From VFZP01 sp043730365 (GTDB lineage Bacteria > Acidobacteriota > Terriglobia > Bryobacterales > Bryobacteraceae), in contig JAYTKJ010000868.1 in assembly GCA_043730365.1 (NCBI GenBank), forward strand, positions 1 through 64,000: a stretch of DNA of 64,000 nt, in the 5' to 3' direction. A program made the position numbers and the translations under genes. The notes beneath the pieces were generated by a model. The model did no database searches, was not told the DNA's origin, and saw only the letters and a program-made list of their open reading frames with translations. The number at the start of each line of letters is the position of its first letter. Position 1 is the stretch's first letter. Below, piece after piece: positions 49,530 to 58,529 of the stretch.

Positions 49530-50567
49530 CTAATTCAGGAAATAAGTACGGTACAAGGTGTCGCGTTGTTTAGGCACAAACCCGGCGTCGCGGATCAGAT
49601 GCCGCAGATCCTCTTCGGTGGCGTGATTGCGCGCGCCCGCGGCCGAGACCACGTTCTCCTCGATCATGATGCTACCCACATCGTTGCCGCCAAAGCGTAA
49701 ACCAACTTGGCACGTCTTCAAGCCCTGCGTCACCCAGGACGACTGCACGTTGAGAATGTTGCTCAGGAAAATGCGCGAAATCGCCAGCGTGCGCAAGTAC
49801 TCAACCGCAGTGGCTTCCTCTTTGACAAAGCGGCCTAGCGACGTATTCTCCCGTTGGAAACTCCAGGGAATGAACGCCGTAAACCCGCCGGTGTCTTCCT
49901 GGATCTGACGCACCAGTTCGAAGTGATTGACGCGCTGCTCGATCGTCTCCCCACAGCCGAACATCATCGTCGCTGTCGTGCGCATCCCCAGCGCGTGCGC
50001 CGTGCGATGCACGTCCACCCAGTCCTGCGATGAGCATTTCAGGCGGCTGATGCGGTGCCGCACGGCATCGTCTAATATCTCGGCGCCGCCGCCGGGGATC
50101 GAGTCCAGCCCGGAGTCACGCAAGCGAGCAATGGTGTCACGGAGGCTGAGGCCGCTGATGTCGGCGATGTTAGTCACTTCCGGAGCCGACAAGCAGTGCA
50201 GATGAATCGAAAACCGCTTCTTGATGGCGCGGAAAAGGTCTTCGTACCAGTCGATCTTCAGGTCCGGATGCAATCCACCTTGCATCAATATTCCCGTGCC
50301 ACCCAGATCGAGCGTCTCCTGGATCTTCTCAAAGATCGATTCGTGAGACTGCACGTAGCCTTCCTTGTGGCCCATCGGCCGGTAGAAGGCGCAGAAGCTG
50401 CAATATTCAGTGCAGAAGTTGGTGTAGTTGATATTGCGGTCGATGATATAGCTGACGATACCTTCCGGATGCAGCTTGCGCCGCTGGGCGTCTGCCTCCA
50501 TGCCGATTCCGACAAGGTCGTCGCTTGCGAACATTTCGATGGCTTGCTGGCGGGTCATCATCGTCAT
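49530..50567 (-). CDS. mqnC: Cyclic dehypoxanthine futalosine synthase, radical SAM
   Basis: The 345-residue protein has the radical-SAM cluster site CTEYCSFCAF (CxxxCxxC, about residues 52-60), followed by GHKEGYVQSHESI, GILMQGGLHPDLKIDWYEDL and PGGGAEILDD, characteristic of MqnC and its relatives (MqnE, CofH). It cyclises dehypoxanthine futalosine in the futalosine route to menaquinone. The overlap with mqnA in ATGA makes MqnC the best call among the three relatives. Confidence 0.9.
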   Translation of the reverse strand: MTMMTRQQAIEMFASDDLVGIGMEADAQRRKLHPEGIVSYIIDRNINYTNFCTEYCSFCAFYRPMGHKEGYVQSHESIFEKIQETLDLGGTGILMQGGLHPDLKIDWYEDLFRAIKKRFSIHLHCLSAPEVTNIADISGLSLRDTIARLRDSGLDSIPGGGAEILDDAVRHRISRLKCSSQDWVDVHRTAHALGMRTTATMMFGCGETIEQRVNHFELVRQIQEDTGGFTAFIPWSFQRENTSLGRFVKEEATAVEYLRTLAISRIFLSNILNVQSSWVTQGLKTCQVGLRFGGNDVGSIMIEENVVSAAGARNHATEEDLRHLIRDAGFVPKQRDTLYRTYFLN

Positions 50568-51400
50568 AAAGAGTGTGCTGTTCCTGATCGTAGCATTGAC
50601 GACAGCTTCTGAAACTCGGCCAAGCCTGCCCGCTCGCGCGGTCCGATCCGGAAGACGATACGGCGAGCCAAGTACTCGCGCACTAACGACGGCTCAAGGC
50701 CGCGGGACGCCGCTTCGCCGGTCACAATTTCGTCCAGATGGGCCAGTCCAAAATCGAGCGAGCTGGAAAAGGACCGTCCCAGAGTCTCCCCATCCCAACG
50801 CCGCACCAACTCCGGGCGGCCCGCCCAGAGCGCGAACACCATGGGCAGGCCCGTGAGGGAGAGCCACTCGGCACCCAGATCCAGGCAGTAGTACGGCATG
50901 GTGCTTGGGTCCACCCGCAAGGCTGGGTCGCCGATCAGGAGCGCCGCATCGGCCTGGGCCAGCATCGGCTCCAACGCGGGTGCTAGCTCAAAGGTTCCCG
51001 GGGTGACACCATAGCTCTCCTGGAGAACAATGCGCGATAGCCGAACGGAGGTGCGCGAGCCGGAATCAACCGCTACCGTGCGGATCCGGCTTGGCTCAAC
51101 CTTGGAAATAAGGAGTATGCTGCGTACGGCACCCAGACAAGCAATGCCGGTTCCGGCCACCGCCTCCAGCCCTTGGCGCTCGATCTCAGCCACCGGCACG
51201 ATGCCCAGATCCGCGCTCCCCGATTCCACCTGGCGGGCGCACTCGGACGGAACGCAAAACTGCAGCTCAAAATCGTGCCGCTCCGGTCCATGCTGCATGC
51301 CCCAAACCAGCGGAACCGTGTTGAGATAACTGACGGCCGCCAGACGCGGTGGGCGTGGGATCGCGCTCAATTTCCTAGGGTAGCACCTGAGATTGATCAC
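50564..51400 (-). CDS. mqnA: Chorismate dehydratase
   Basis: The 278-residue protein has the MqnA opening AAVSYLNTVPLVWGM, then SADLGIVPVAEIERQG and LIGDPALRVDP, in a periplasmic-binding-protein-like fold. MqnA dehydrates chorismate to 3-[(1-carboxyvinyl)oxy]benzoate, the first step of the futalosine menaquinone pathway. The GTG start at 51400 gives a 17-residue lead before the conserved core; a start closer to it is possible. mqnB, mqnD and mqnE are not in the window. Confidence 0.9.
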   Translation of the reverse strand: MINLRCYPRKLSAIPRPPRLAAVSYLNTVPLVWGMQHGPERHDFELQFCVPSECARQVESGSADLGIVPVAEIERQGLEAVAGTGIACLGAVRSILLISKVEPSRIRTVAVDSGSRTSVRLSRIVLQESYGVTPGTFELAPALEPMLAQADAALLIGDPALRVDPSTMPYYCLDLGAEWLSLTGLPMVFALWAGRPELVRRWDGETLGRSFSSSLDFGLAHLDEIVTGEAASRGLEPSLVREYLARRIVFRIGPRERAGLAEFQKLSSMLRSGTAHSL

Positions 51401-51494
51401 GGCGCAGGTGGAGCGGAAACTTCCCCCTATGTTAATGTAAGATCAGGTGTTCGGTCCCGCGTCCTTACGTCGACTGACCGGAGAAAAAAGCAAA

Positions 51495-54400
51495 ATGAAC
51501 TGGAACTCTATGGAGAAGACTTCGCGTTTGGGGTGGCGTCTGGCGGCGGTGTTGGTTTTGGCCATTTGGCCGGCTGCGGCGCAGGTGCCGCTGAACCTTT
51601 CACCGCAGCGGGCGCTGGGGAATCTGTCACTCAGGCAGCAATCGCAGGCGCCGAATCTGGTTGAGGGCAGGGAGCTTAACCGCCCCCTCGGCTTGGCTGT
51701 CGACGCCACGCGTCGCATCGTCTGGGTGGCCGATACCCTCAACAATCGTGTCCTGGGATGGCGCAATTCCAGCGCTTTCGAGAACGGCGCCTTCGCGGAC
51801 TTCGTACTCGGCCAGCGCGACAACCTCAGCACCGATGCACAAGGGCCCGGCACGGGGTTTTCCGGCGGCCTGTTCTTCCCCATGAGCGTTGCCGTCGACC
51901 CCACCGGCAACGTCTACGTGATGGATGCCGGTAACAACCGGGTGGTGCGCTACCCTCGTCCCTTTGATCAACAGGATCAATTGCCGGACATGGTGATTGG
52001 CCAGCCCGATTTCCGGACGCGCGCACCCAATCAGGGCGGAATCTCCGAGAAGACCCTCAATACGAATTCCGGCAACGCCTTGTATAAGGCCGGCTTGGCC
52101 TTCGACGCCCAGAACAACCTCTGGGTGGTGGACGCGGGCAATCACCGCATTCTGCGGTTTGCCGCCGGCGTCCTGGGTGAGTCCGCCGCCAGCTTCCCTT
52201 CGTCTAACCTGGTGCTCGGACAACCTGATTTTGTCGCCAACTTCCCGCTGCCCAACGATCTTCGCTTTGAAGTTCGTGCGCGCAAAAACGGCATTCGCGA
52301 GCCGGCCGGCCTCGCCTTCGACCAGAGCGGACGCCTCTACGTGGCCGATGCTTTGAACCGCGTGCTGGTGTACCGGCCCCCGTTTGCGATTGGCATGGAT
52401 GCCGCCAGGATCATGGGCATCGCTCCAAACGTCCCGGAAGGGCAGCCGCCTTTACCGCCGGTAAACGAGTATACCGTCGGTATTAGCTTTCAGGGTGGTA
52501 GTCAATCGGCAGACGCCGTTTTCACGATCGGCAATGTCGTGTTTGTCGTCGACACTCCCGCCAGCCGGATCGTGCGTTTTGATCCCTTCGATACTTGGCC
52601 CGCCGAGAATCAGTCGTTCTCACCGCGGGCGCAAGCGGTAATCGGTCAAGACGGCCTAATCTTGCTTCAATTGCGGAACAATCGTGGGCAACCGGAACCG
52701 AGCAATTCCTCCTTGCTCTTCCCAGGCGGAGCCGTTTTCGCCAACGGGGAGACCTTCGTTGTGGATTCGGAGAACAATCGGATGCTGGTGTTTGGCGACC
52801 TTTCCACCGGCCCGACCGCTGCCGCCGGGGCCCCCTACAATGCCCGCCGCGTTCTGGGTCAGCTTAACTTCGCTGCCCGTTCCCCCAACCTGCTCGAGGG
52901 GCGCGAATTCAATTTCAACTTCCAAGGCGCCCAAGGTGGCGGCATCGCCATCGATACCCGCTCCAACCCGCCGCGCCTCTACGTGGCCGACACGCTCAAC
53001 CACCGTGTGCTCGGTTTTGCCGATGCCCGCAAGGTCCGCGGCGGTGACCGTGCCGACATTGTACTCGGTCAGCCCGACTTCACTCGCGCGCTCGTTAACT
53101 ATCCCGCCAACGATCCTAACGTCCGCGGGGCCTCGTCCCTGTCGTCGCCTGTCGGCGTGGTCGTCGACAAGACCGGCAATGTTTGGGTCACAGACACCGG
53201 GAACAGCCGCGTCCTGCGCTTTCCCGATCCCTTCGCCAATTCCGCCGGCCAAGCCGATCTGGTGCTAGGACAAACCAGCTTCGCCTCTCGCCTGCAGGAC
53301 GCCACCGCTCGTACCATGTCGGTTCCCTACGGCCTTGCCTTTAGCGTTGACGGCTCGCTGTTCGTTTCCGACGGCGGGTTGAACCGGGTCCTGCAATTCA
53401 ATCCCCCTTTCGTCAACGGAATGGCGGCGGTCCGCGCCTTCGGCCAGCCGGATTTCATCGGGAGCGCTCCCGGCGTAGCTGAGAACCGGCTGAACGCCCC
53501 TCGGCATATCTCGTTCGATTCCGACGACAGATTGTACGTGGCCGATACCGCCAACAACCGCGTTCAGATCTTCAGCCGCGCCCCTCTGGCCGGTCCGGAT
53601 CCCAAGGCGGCGTTCTCGCTGTCCCGCAGCATCAACCGGCCCTTCGGCGTGTTCGTCAGTCCGCAGACTGGCGAAATCTGGGTGGCGAATGCGGGTGCGG
53701 GGCAGGCATTGCGCTATCCCAATTTCGATCGCCTCGTATCCGGCGGCGACTCGTCGGACTATACCATCCCAGCCGCCGGGCCCTTGGCCCTGACTTTGGA
53801 TCAGTTCGGCAATCTGTTCATGGCCGATCTGCGCAACCGTGTGGCCATCCACTATCCCCGAGTCTTGATCGTAAACGGAGCCAACTACCTCTCCCGCGTC
53901 GCCCCAGGCATGGTGGCCACGCTGCAAAGCAATACTCTCAACTACTCTTTTACCGAGCAAACCGCCATCAATCAGACCGTGCCGTTGGCTCGGGCGTTGG
54001 GCGATCTGCGAGTAATGGTGGAAGGCCAACCCGCGCCGATGTACTTCACCTCGCCGTTCCAGATCAATTTCCAGATGCCGATCACGCTGCCCACTTCGGG
54101 AAATGTTGAGCTGCAAGTGGAACAGGTATCCACCGGGCGAATCGTGGCCGCCACCGAAGTTCAGATGGACTCGGCCTCACCCGGGTTGTTCACGCTGAGC
54201 GGAACCGGCACTGGCCAATTGGCGGCACTTAACTTCGAGGACAACAACACTGTGAACGGCATCGGTGAAGGGCTCAAGGCGGTCGGGCGCGGGAAAGTGA
54301 TCGTGATCTTTGCCACCGGCCAAGGTCCGATTAATGGCGCCCCTCCCGATGGCACGCCACCGTCGGCGGCTGTGAGCACCGATGTCAAACCCATCGTGGC

Positions 54401-54605
54401 GATTGGCGGGATTCGGCTCACCGACGCCGAAATTCTGTATTCCGGGCTCGCCCCCGGCTTGGTCGGCGTGTGGCAGCTCAACTTACGCGTGCCCGATCGC
54501 GTACCGCCGAACAGCCGCGCTCAGGTGGTGGTCGCGTTCCGCGATGTACCGAGCAACAATCCGCAAGTCCCCACGCAGATTGTTACTACCATTGCTGTGC
54601 AGTAG
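51495..54605 (+). CDS. Secreted NHL-repeat beta-propeller protein with Solibacter-type C-terminal domain
   Basis: The 1036-residue protein has a signal peptide (WRLAAVLVLAIWPAAAQ), then repeated NHL-type blades: NRPLGLAVDATRRIVWVADT, LNNRVLGW, YVMDAGNNRVVRYPRP, RLYVADTLNHRVLGFADAR. Two propellers' worth of blades cover residues 50-800. The last ~235 residues (VNGANYLSRVAPGMVATLQS to the end) are the TIGR03437-type domain known mainly from Solibacter relatives. It is a surface or extracellular scaffold or binding protein. TAAGAT at 51438-51443 could be its -10 box. A GTG at 51447 would lengthen it without a signal peptide. Confidence 0.85.
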   Translation: MNWNSMEKTSRLGWRLAAVLVLAIWPAAAQVPLNLSPQRALGNLSLRQQSQAPNLVEGRELNRPLGLAVDATRRIVWVADTLNNRVLGWRNSSAFENGAFADFVLGQRDNLSTDAQGPGTGFSGGLFFPMSVAVDPTGNVYVMDAGNNRVVRYPRPFDQQDQLPDMVIGQPDFRTRAPNQGGISEKTLNTNSGNALYKAGLAFDAQNNLWVVDAGNHRILRFAAGVLGESAASFPSSNLVLGQPDFVANFPLPNDLRFEVRARKNGIREPAGLAFDQSGRLYVADALNRVLVYRPPFAIGMDAARIMGIAPNVPEGQPPLPPVNEYTVGISFQGGSQSADAVFTIGNVVFVVDTPASRIVRFDPFDTWPAENQSFSPRAQAVIGQDGLILLQLRNNRGQPEPSNSSLLFPGGAVFANGETFVVDSENNRMLVFGDLSTGPTAAAGAPYNARRVLGQLNFAARSPNLLEGREFNFNFQGAQGGGIAIDTRSNPPRLYVADTLNHRVLGFADARKVRGGDRADIVLGQPDFTRALVNYPANDPNVRGASSLSSPVGVVVDKTGNVWVTDTGNSRVLRFPDPFANSAGQADLVLGQTSFASRLQDATARTMSVPYGLAFSVDGSLFVSDGGLNRVLQFNPPFVNGMAAVRAFGQPDFIGSAPGVAENRLNAPRHISFDSDDRLYVADTANNRVQIFSRAPLAGPDPKAAFSLSRSINRPFGVFVSPQTGEIWVANAGAGQALRYPNFDRLVSGGDSSDYTIPAAGPLALTLDQFGNLFMADLRNRVAIHYPRVLIVNGANYLSRVAPGMVATLQSNTLNYSFTEQTAINQTVPLARALGDLRVMVEGQPAPMYFTSPFQINFQMPITLPTSGNVELQVEQVSTGRIVAATEVQMDSASPGLFTLSGTGTGQLAALNFEDNNTVNGIGEGLKAVGRGKVIVIFATGQGPINGAPPDGTPPSAAVSTDVKPIVAIGGIRLTDAEILYSGLAPGLVGVWQLNLRVPDRVPPNSRAQVVVAFRDVPSNNPQVPTQIVTTIAVQ

Positions 54606-54606
54606 G

Positions 54607-55560
54607 TTAAGGAACGAGCGGGCCGGCGGCGAGAGTCGCTGAGCCCGCCCCGTCATGAAAGCTGTACACCACGCCCGGCTGCATCGTCTGCCCGCGCACG
54701 TAACCCAGCGCCACCACCATCTCGTTCGCCGGTGAATAAACCGCCGACGTAACTTCTCCCACTTCTTTGTCATCGAGCCACAGCTTCGTGCGTGCGGCCG
54801 GAGCCTCGTGCCCTGGTATCAGAAGCTGCACCAGTTGCCGGTTCACCTGCCCGCGTGAGCGCACCCGCTCCACGATCTCCTGACCTACGTAGCAGCCTTT
54901 GCTGAAACTAACGGCGCGGTCCACTAGCCGCGTCTCATGCGGTATCTCTCGTTCGGTGATGTCTTCGCCATAACGCGCCGTGCCGTTCTCGAGGCGAACG
55001 ATGTTCCATTCCTCACGCCCGGCCCGCGCCGCTCCGGCGCCGGCAATCCATCCCATCGCGTCTTCTCGCTCAGTCCGCGGCACAAAGAAGCGAAAACCCC
55101 GTTGACCGGTAGCCGACAACGCGGCCACGATCCACGTCCGCCATTCAACCCAATGCCCAGGTTCAGGCGCGTCAATGCCCATGCGCTCCAGCACCGCCGG
55201 CGACTGCGGCCCCTCCAAACCAATGGCGACGATGTGGCCGGTGAGGTTAGCCAGCGTCACGTCGTCCCCAATAATGTAGCGGTCCAGATGCTGATAGACG
55301 CGCTCGGCGGCCTCCGGCTCCAGATCCAGCAGCAAAGACGATGCCGTGCAAATCACATTGACGTCCGATAGAATCTTGCCCTGGGCGTTGAGAAAGAAAG
55401 CATAACGGCAGTCGCCGGCCTGCAATTCTTCGATGTGATTAGAGGTCATGGCATGCAGCAGCCGGGCCCGGTCCTCTCCGGTGGCTTGCACGTGCCCGCG
55501 TCCGGTTAAGTCAAAGACAGCCACGCTTTCTCGAAGCGCGGAATAGGCATCGTGGTCCAT
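54607..55560 (-). CDS. ygfZ: Folate-binding protein YgfZ/GcvT-like
   Basis: The 317-residue protein has the GcvT-like N-terminus (AVFDLTGRGHVQATGEDRAR, FLNAQGKILSDVNV) and the YgfZ signature KGCYVGQEIVERVRSRGQVN (about residues 226-245), whose Cys is essential in characterised members. It binds tetrahydrofolate and helps maintain some Fe-S enzymes, which fits the nearby radical-SAM genes mqnC and rimO. The gene is downstream of a small membrane-protein gene, nine bases away. Confidence 0.88.
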   Translation of the reverse strand: MDHDAYSALRESVAVFDLTGRGHVQATGEDRARLLHAMTSNHIEELQAGDCRYAFFLNAQGKILSDVNVICTASSLLLDLEPEAAERVYQHLDRYIIGDDVTLANLTGHIVAIGLEGPQSPAVLERMGIDAPEPGHWVEWRTWIVAALSATGQRGFRFFVPRTEREDAMGWIAGAGAARAGREEWNIVRLENGTARYGEDITEREIPHETRLVDRAVSFSKGCYVGQEIVERVRSRGQVNRQLVQLLIPGHEAPAARTKLWLDDKEVGEVTSAVYSPANEMVVALGYVRGQTMQPGVVYSFHDGAGSATLAAGPLVP

Positions 55561-55569
55561 AGCTATTTT

Positions 55570-55956
55570 TTAGCGCGAAAGGAAGCGGAGGTAGGCGGAC
55601 AGCGCCAAGATGATCGCGCCGGAGATTACCAAGCCAGTCAACTGCCGCGCGCGTTTGGAGCCCGCGACCCCCGGCCGTCCCACCAGAAACGCCACCGCAA
55701 AGACGTGCAGCGCCAGCAGAAACTTGATGCCGAATATCATGTGGTACCCGCGCGGAAACGCCGGCTTGGCCAGGAAATTGTAAAGGCCGCTCACCAGCAG
55801 CCCGCCCACGGCCGCGACGAAGATTTTCGCCGTGCGGCCCACCGCTTCCGACAACCCCGGGTCCACCAGCAGCCGCAGCGCGAAAAGCGCGCCGCCGAGC
55901 AGCGTCACGGCCGACGCAATGTGCAGCCAGCGCGACGCCAGTCCAACCAGATCCAT
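55570..55956 (-). CDS. Four-helix membrane protein, CopD/DUF-like
   Basis: About 128 residues with four membrane helices (RWLHIASAVTLLGGALFALR, IFVAAVGGLLVSGLYNFL, GIKFLLALHVFAVAFLV, LVISGAIILALSAYLRFL). ATG 55956 is chosen because GGGAG lies nine bases upstream; an ATG at 55965 sits directly against that GGGAG. The His in RWLHIAS and a second in LALHVFA resemble haem- or copper-related membrane proteins of the CopD type, but the match is weak. It is divergent from the metallo-hydrolase at 56006. Confidence 0.65.
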   Translation of the reverse strand: MDLVGLASRWLHIASAVTLLGGALFALRLLVDPGLSEAVGRTAKIFVAAVGGLLVSGLYNFLAKPAFPRGYHMIFGIKFLLALHVFAVAFLVGRPGVAGSKRARQLTGLVISGAIILALSAYLRFLSR

Positions 55957-55970
55957 AAGTTCCATCTCCC

Positions 55971-55997
55971 TTGAGTATAAGGGCCGAACGCTACAAT
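55971..55997 (+). promoter_or_regulatory. Promoter of the 56006 operon, TTGAGT-N15-TACAAT
   Basis: TTGAGT (55971-55976) and TACAAT (55992-55997) are 15 bases apart; the ATG follows after eight bases. An AGGA abuts the start, so whether the transcript is leaderless is less certain here. Confidence 0.45.
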
Positions 55998-56005
55998 GTG
56001 AGGAA

Positions 56006-56641
56006 ATGATTCACGAGATTCTGCCGGTGGGAATGCTCGGCTGCAACTGCTCCATCTTCGGGGATGAAGTTTCGCGCGAGGCCATCGTGGTCGATCCGGG
56101 CGATGACATCGCCTCCATCGTCGCCATCCTCGAGCGTCACCACCTGCGCGTCAAGGACATCGTCATCACTCATGCCCATATTGACCACATCGGTGGCGCC
56201 GCCAAACTCAAGGCTCTCACCGGCGCGCCCGTCCATATGAATGCGCGCGATCAGGACCTCTACGATTCGCTGGCCATGCAGGCCGGTTGGCTGGGCATGG
56301 CCCAAGCACCCGAGCAGACCGACATCGACATACCTGCCCGTGACGGCGATACCTTGCGTCTCGGCGCGGCGGACTTTCACGTCCTACTCACGCCAGGCCA
56401 CACCCAAGGGTCTTTGTGTCTTTGGATTCCAGCGGAAAACAAGCTCGTGGCTGGCGACACGTTGTTCCGCGATTCGATCGGCCGCACCGACTTGCCCGGC
56501 GGCGACGGGAAGCAGATTCTCCGGTCGATCAAAGACAAACTGTATCCACTGCCTGACGAAGCGCTCGTGATTCCCGGCCACGGGCAGACCACTACACTGG
56601 GCCGCGAAAAACAACACAACTATTTCCTGAGAGATTTGTAA
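56006..56641 (+). CDS. Metallo-beta-lactamase-fold hydrolase (glyoxalase II-like)
   Basis: The 211-residue protein has the zinc site THAHIDHIGG (HxHxDH, about residues 55-64), LLTPGHTQGS, VAGDTLFRDSIGRTDLPGGD and IPGHGQTTT, the usual order for the hydroxyacylglutathione-hydrolase-like group. It probably hydrolyses a thioester or related compound; the exact substrate is not given by sequence. It heads a long collinear block of mainly housekeeping genes running to cinA. Confidence 0.9.
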   Translation: MIHEILPVGMLGCNCSIFGDEVSREAIVVDPGDDIASIVAILERHHLRVKDIVITHAHIDHIGGAAKLKALTGAPVHMNARDQDLYDSLAMQAGWLGMAQAPEQTDIDIPARDGDTLRLGAADFHVLLTPGHTQGSLCLWIPAENKLVAGDTLFRDSIGRTDLPGGDGKQILRSIKDKLYPLPDEALVIPGHGQTTTLGREKQHNYFLRDL

Positions 56642-56650
56642 CCATAACCA

Positions 56651-58018
56651 ATGCGATTCGCCTTTCTGATCCTACTTGCGTTTCCTCTGCTCGCTGCCGA
56701 AACGGCCCTGGACCGGTACGTCCGCAAGCCGGACACCAGTTACCACTACGACGTCGCCGGCGTGCTGCCTTGCTCCGGCGGCTGCACCGCCACGCTCCTC
56801 GACATGACGTCGCAGACTTGGCGCAAACCCGAAGAAGTAGACCGCACCGTCTGGAAGCATTGGGTGACGGTCGTCAAGCCCGCGAAAGTAACTACGTCCA
56901 CCGCGCTCCTCTTCATCACCGGCGGCGCCAACGACGGTCGGCCACGGACCGCGGTGGATGCCATGATGACCATGCTCGCCAACGAATCGGGAGCCGTCGT
57001 GGCCGAACTTCGCATGGTGCCTAACCAGCCGTTGGTGTTCGCCGGAGAGACGCGCAAGCGCACCGAAGATTCGTTCATCGCCTACACCTGGGACAAATAC
57101 ATGCGCGGCGGTGATGAAGAGTGGCCCGCCCGCCTGCCCATGACCAAAGCCGCCGTGAGGGCGATGGACGCCGTCACAGATTTCTGTAAGTCCGAAAAGG
57201 GCGGCGGCATCAAGGTAGACCACTACGCCGTCTCTGGCGGTTCCAAACGCGGCTGGACCACCTGGACCACCGCCGCCGTCGATAAGCGCGTCGTCGCCAT
57301 CGCGCCGCTTGTGATTGACTTACTGAATCTCCAGAAGTCGTTCATCCACCACTGGCGTGTCTATGGATTCTGGGCGCCCTCGGTCGGTGATTACACCGAA
57401 ATGAAGACGATGGATTGGATGGGCACCAAGGAATACGCCAACCTGCTCAAGATCGTCGAGCCCTACTCCTACCGCGCGCGCCTCACCATGCCCAAGTACC
57501 TGATCAACGCGGCAGGCGATCAGTTCTTCGTGCCGGACTCTTCGCAGTTTTATTGGAATGATCTCAAGGGAGAAAAGCTCATCCGCTACGTCCCCAACAC
57601 CGATCACTCACTGCGAAATTCCGATGCCGTCGAAGGGCTACTGTCCTGGTTTCAATCGATCGTCGGCGGCAAGCCGCGCCCGCGTTACTCCTGGAAGCTC
57701 GACAAAGACGGCGTCATTCGCGCCAGATCTACCGACAAGCCTATCGAGGTCAAACTCTGGCAGGCCACTAACCCGGATGCCCGCGATTTCCGGCTCGAAA
57801 AAATCAAGGCGGCTTACAAAGGCAGTGTGATCACGGCTGACGCCAAAGGCGAGTACGTGGCGCGCGTGGCCCAGCCGGATAAGGGATACACCGCCTACTT
57901 TCTCGAGTTGTCCTTCCCCGGGCCCGGCAAGTATCCCCTCAAAGTCACGACGCAGGTAAAGGTGATCCCGGACGTTTATCCCTTTAGCCCGCCCGCGGCG
58001 AAACGGCCCGAAAAATGA
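56651..58018 (+). CDS. PhoPQ-activated pathogenicity-related family protein (PqaA-type hydrolase), exported
   Basis: The 455-residue protein has a signal peptide (FAFLILLAFPLLAAE) and the PqaA family core: FITGGANDGRP, AVSGGSKRGWTTW (nucleophile-elbow-like), LINAAGDQFFVPDSSQFYWN (candidate Asp) and VPNTDHSLRNSDA (candidate His). The fold is alpha/beta hydrolase. The family name comes from Salmonella; the role in soil bacteria is unknown. It is nine bases after the metallo-hydrolase and overlaps the acetyltransferase by four bases. Confidence 0.88.
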   Translation: MRFAFLILLAFPLLAAETALDRYVRKPDTSYHYDVAGVLPCSGGCTATLLDMTSQTWRKPEEVDRTVWKHWVTVVKPAKVTTSTALLFITGGANDGRPRTAVDAMMTMLANESGAVVAELRMVPNQPLVFAGETRKRTEDSFIAYTWDKYMRGGDEEWPARLPMTKAAVRAMDAVTDFCKSEKGGGIKVDHYAVSGGSKRGWTTWTTAAVDKRVVAIAPLVIDLLNLQKSFIHHWRVYGFWAPSVGDYTEMKTMDWMGTKEYANLLKIVEPYSYRARLTMPKYLINAAGDQFFVPDSSQFYWNDLKGEKLIRYVPNTDHSLRNSDAVEGLLSWFQSIVGGKPRPRYSWKLDKDGVIRARSTDKPIEVKLWQATNPDARDFRLEKIKAAYKGSVITADAKGEYVARVAQPDKGYTAYFLELSFPGPGKYPLKVTTQVKVIPDVYPFSPPAAKRPEK

Positions 58019-58497
58019 CGTTCCGTTTGGCCCGCCCCGAAGACCACCCGCGCGTGCGAAGCCTGATGATCGAGGCTTTCACGCCCATCAGTTGGATGCG
58101 GCGGGTCGACGAATCCTTCGGCCCGTTCAATGGCCTGGAGTGGCGCGAGCGCTTCGGGCGTCGGGTCGACCCTCAGCTTGAGCGCGGCGTCGTGCTGGTG
58201 GGCGAAGACGAAACGGGCGCGATCGTCGCGGCCTCCACCGGCTCCTACGACGCAGCCAGCGGCACCGGCGTCGTTGATTTCCTCGCCGTCGATCCCGCTC
58301 ACCAGGCACATGGCCGCGGCCGCGCCATGCTCGATGCCATGCTGCGTCACCTCGCCACCCTCGGAGCCACCACTGCCACGCTGGAGTGCCTCTCCGACAA
58401 CGAGGTTGCACTCGGCCTGTATCGCTCGCACGGTTGGGCCGAAATTGCCACGTCCATCCGCTTTTTCCGGCGTCTGGATGGTATCCTGGAAACGTAA
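58015..58497 (+). CDS. GNAT-family N-acetyltransferase
   Basis: The 160-residue protein has the acetyl-CoA pyrophosphate-binding motif region (VDFLAVDPAHQAHGRGRAML, the Q/RxxGxG/A stretch) and the C-terminal SDNEVALGLYRSHGWAEIAT typical of GNAT enzymes. The acceptor is not known. It starts in ATGA with the hydrolase gene and stops 32 bases before rimO. Confidence 0.85.
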   Translation: MTFRLARPEDHPRVRSLMIEAFTPISWMRRVDESFGPFNGLEWRERFGRRVDPQLERGVVLVGEDETGAIVAASTGSYDAASGTGVVDFLAVDPAHQAHGRGRAMLDAMLRHLATLGATTATLECLSDNEVALGLYRSHGWAEIATSIRFFRRLDGILET

Positions 58498-58529
58498 CGC
58501 GGCAGACTCTTCCCCCAAGGAAATCCCTT

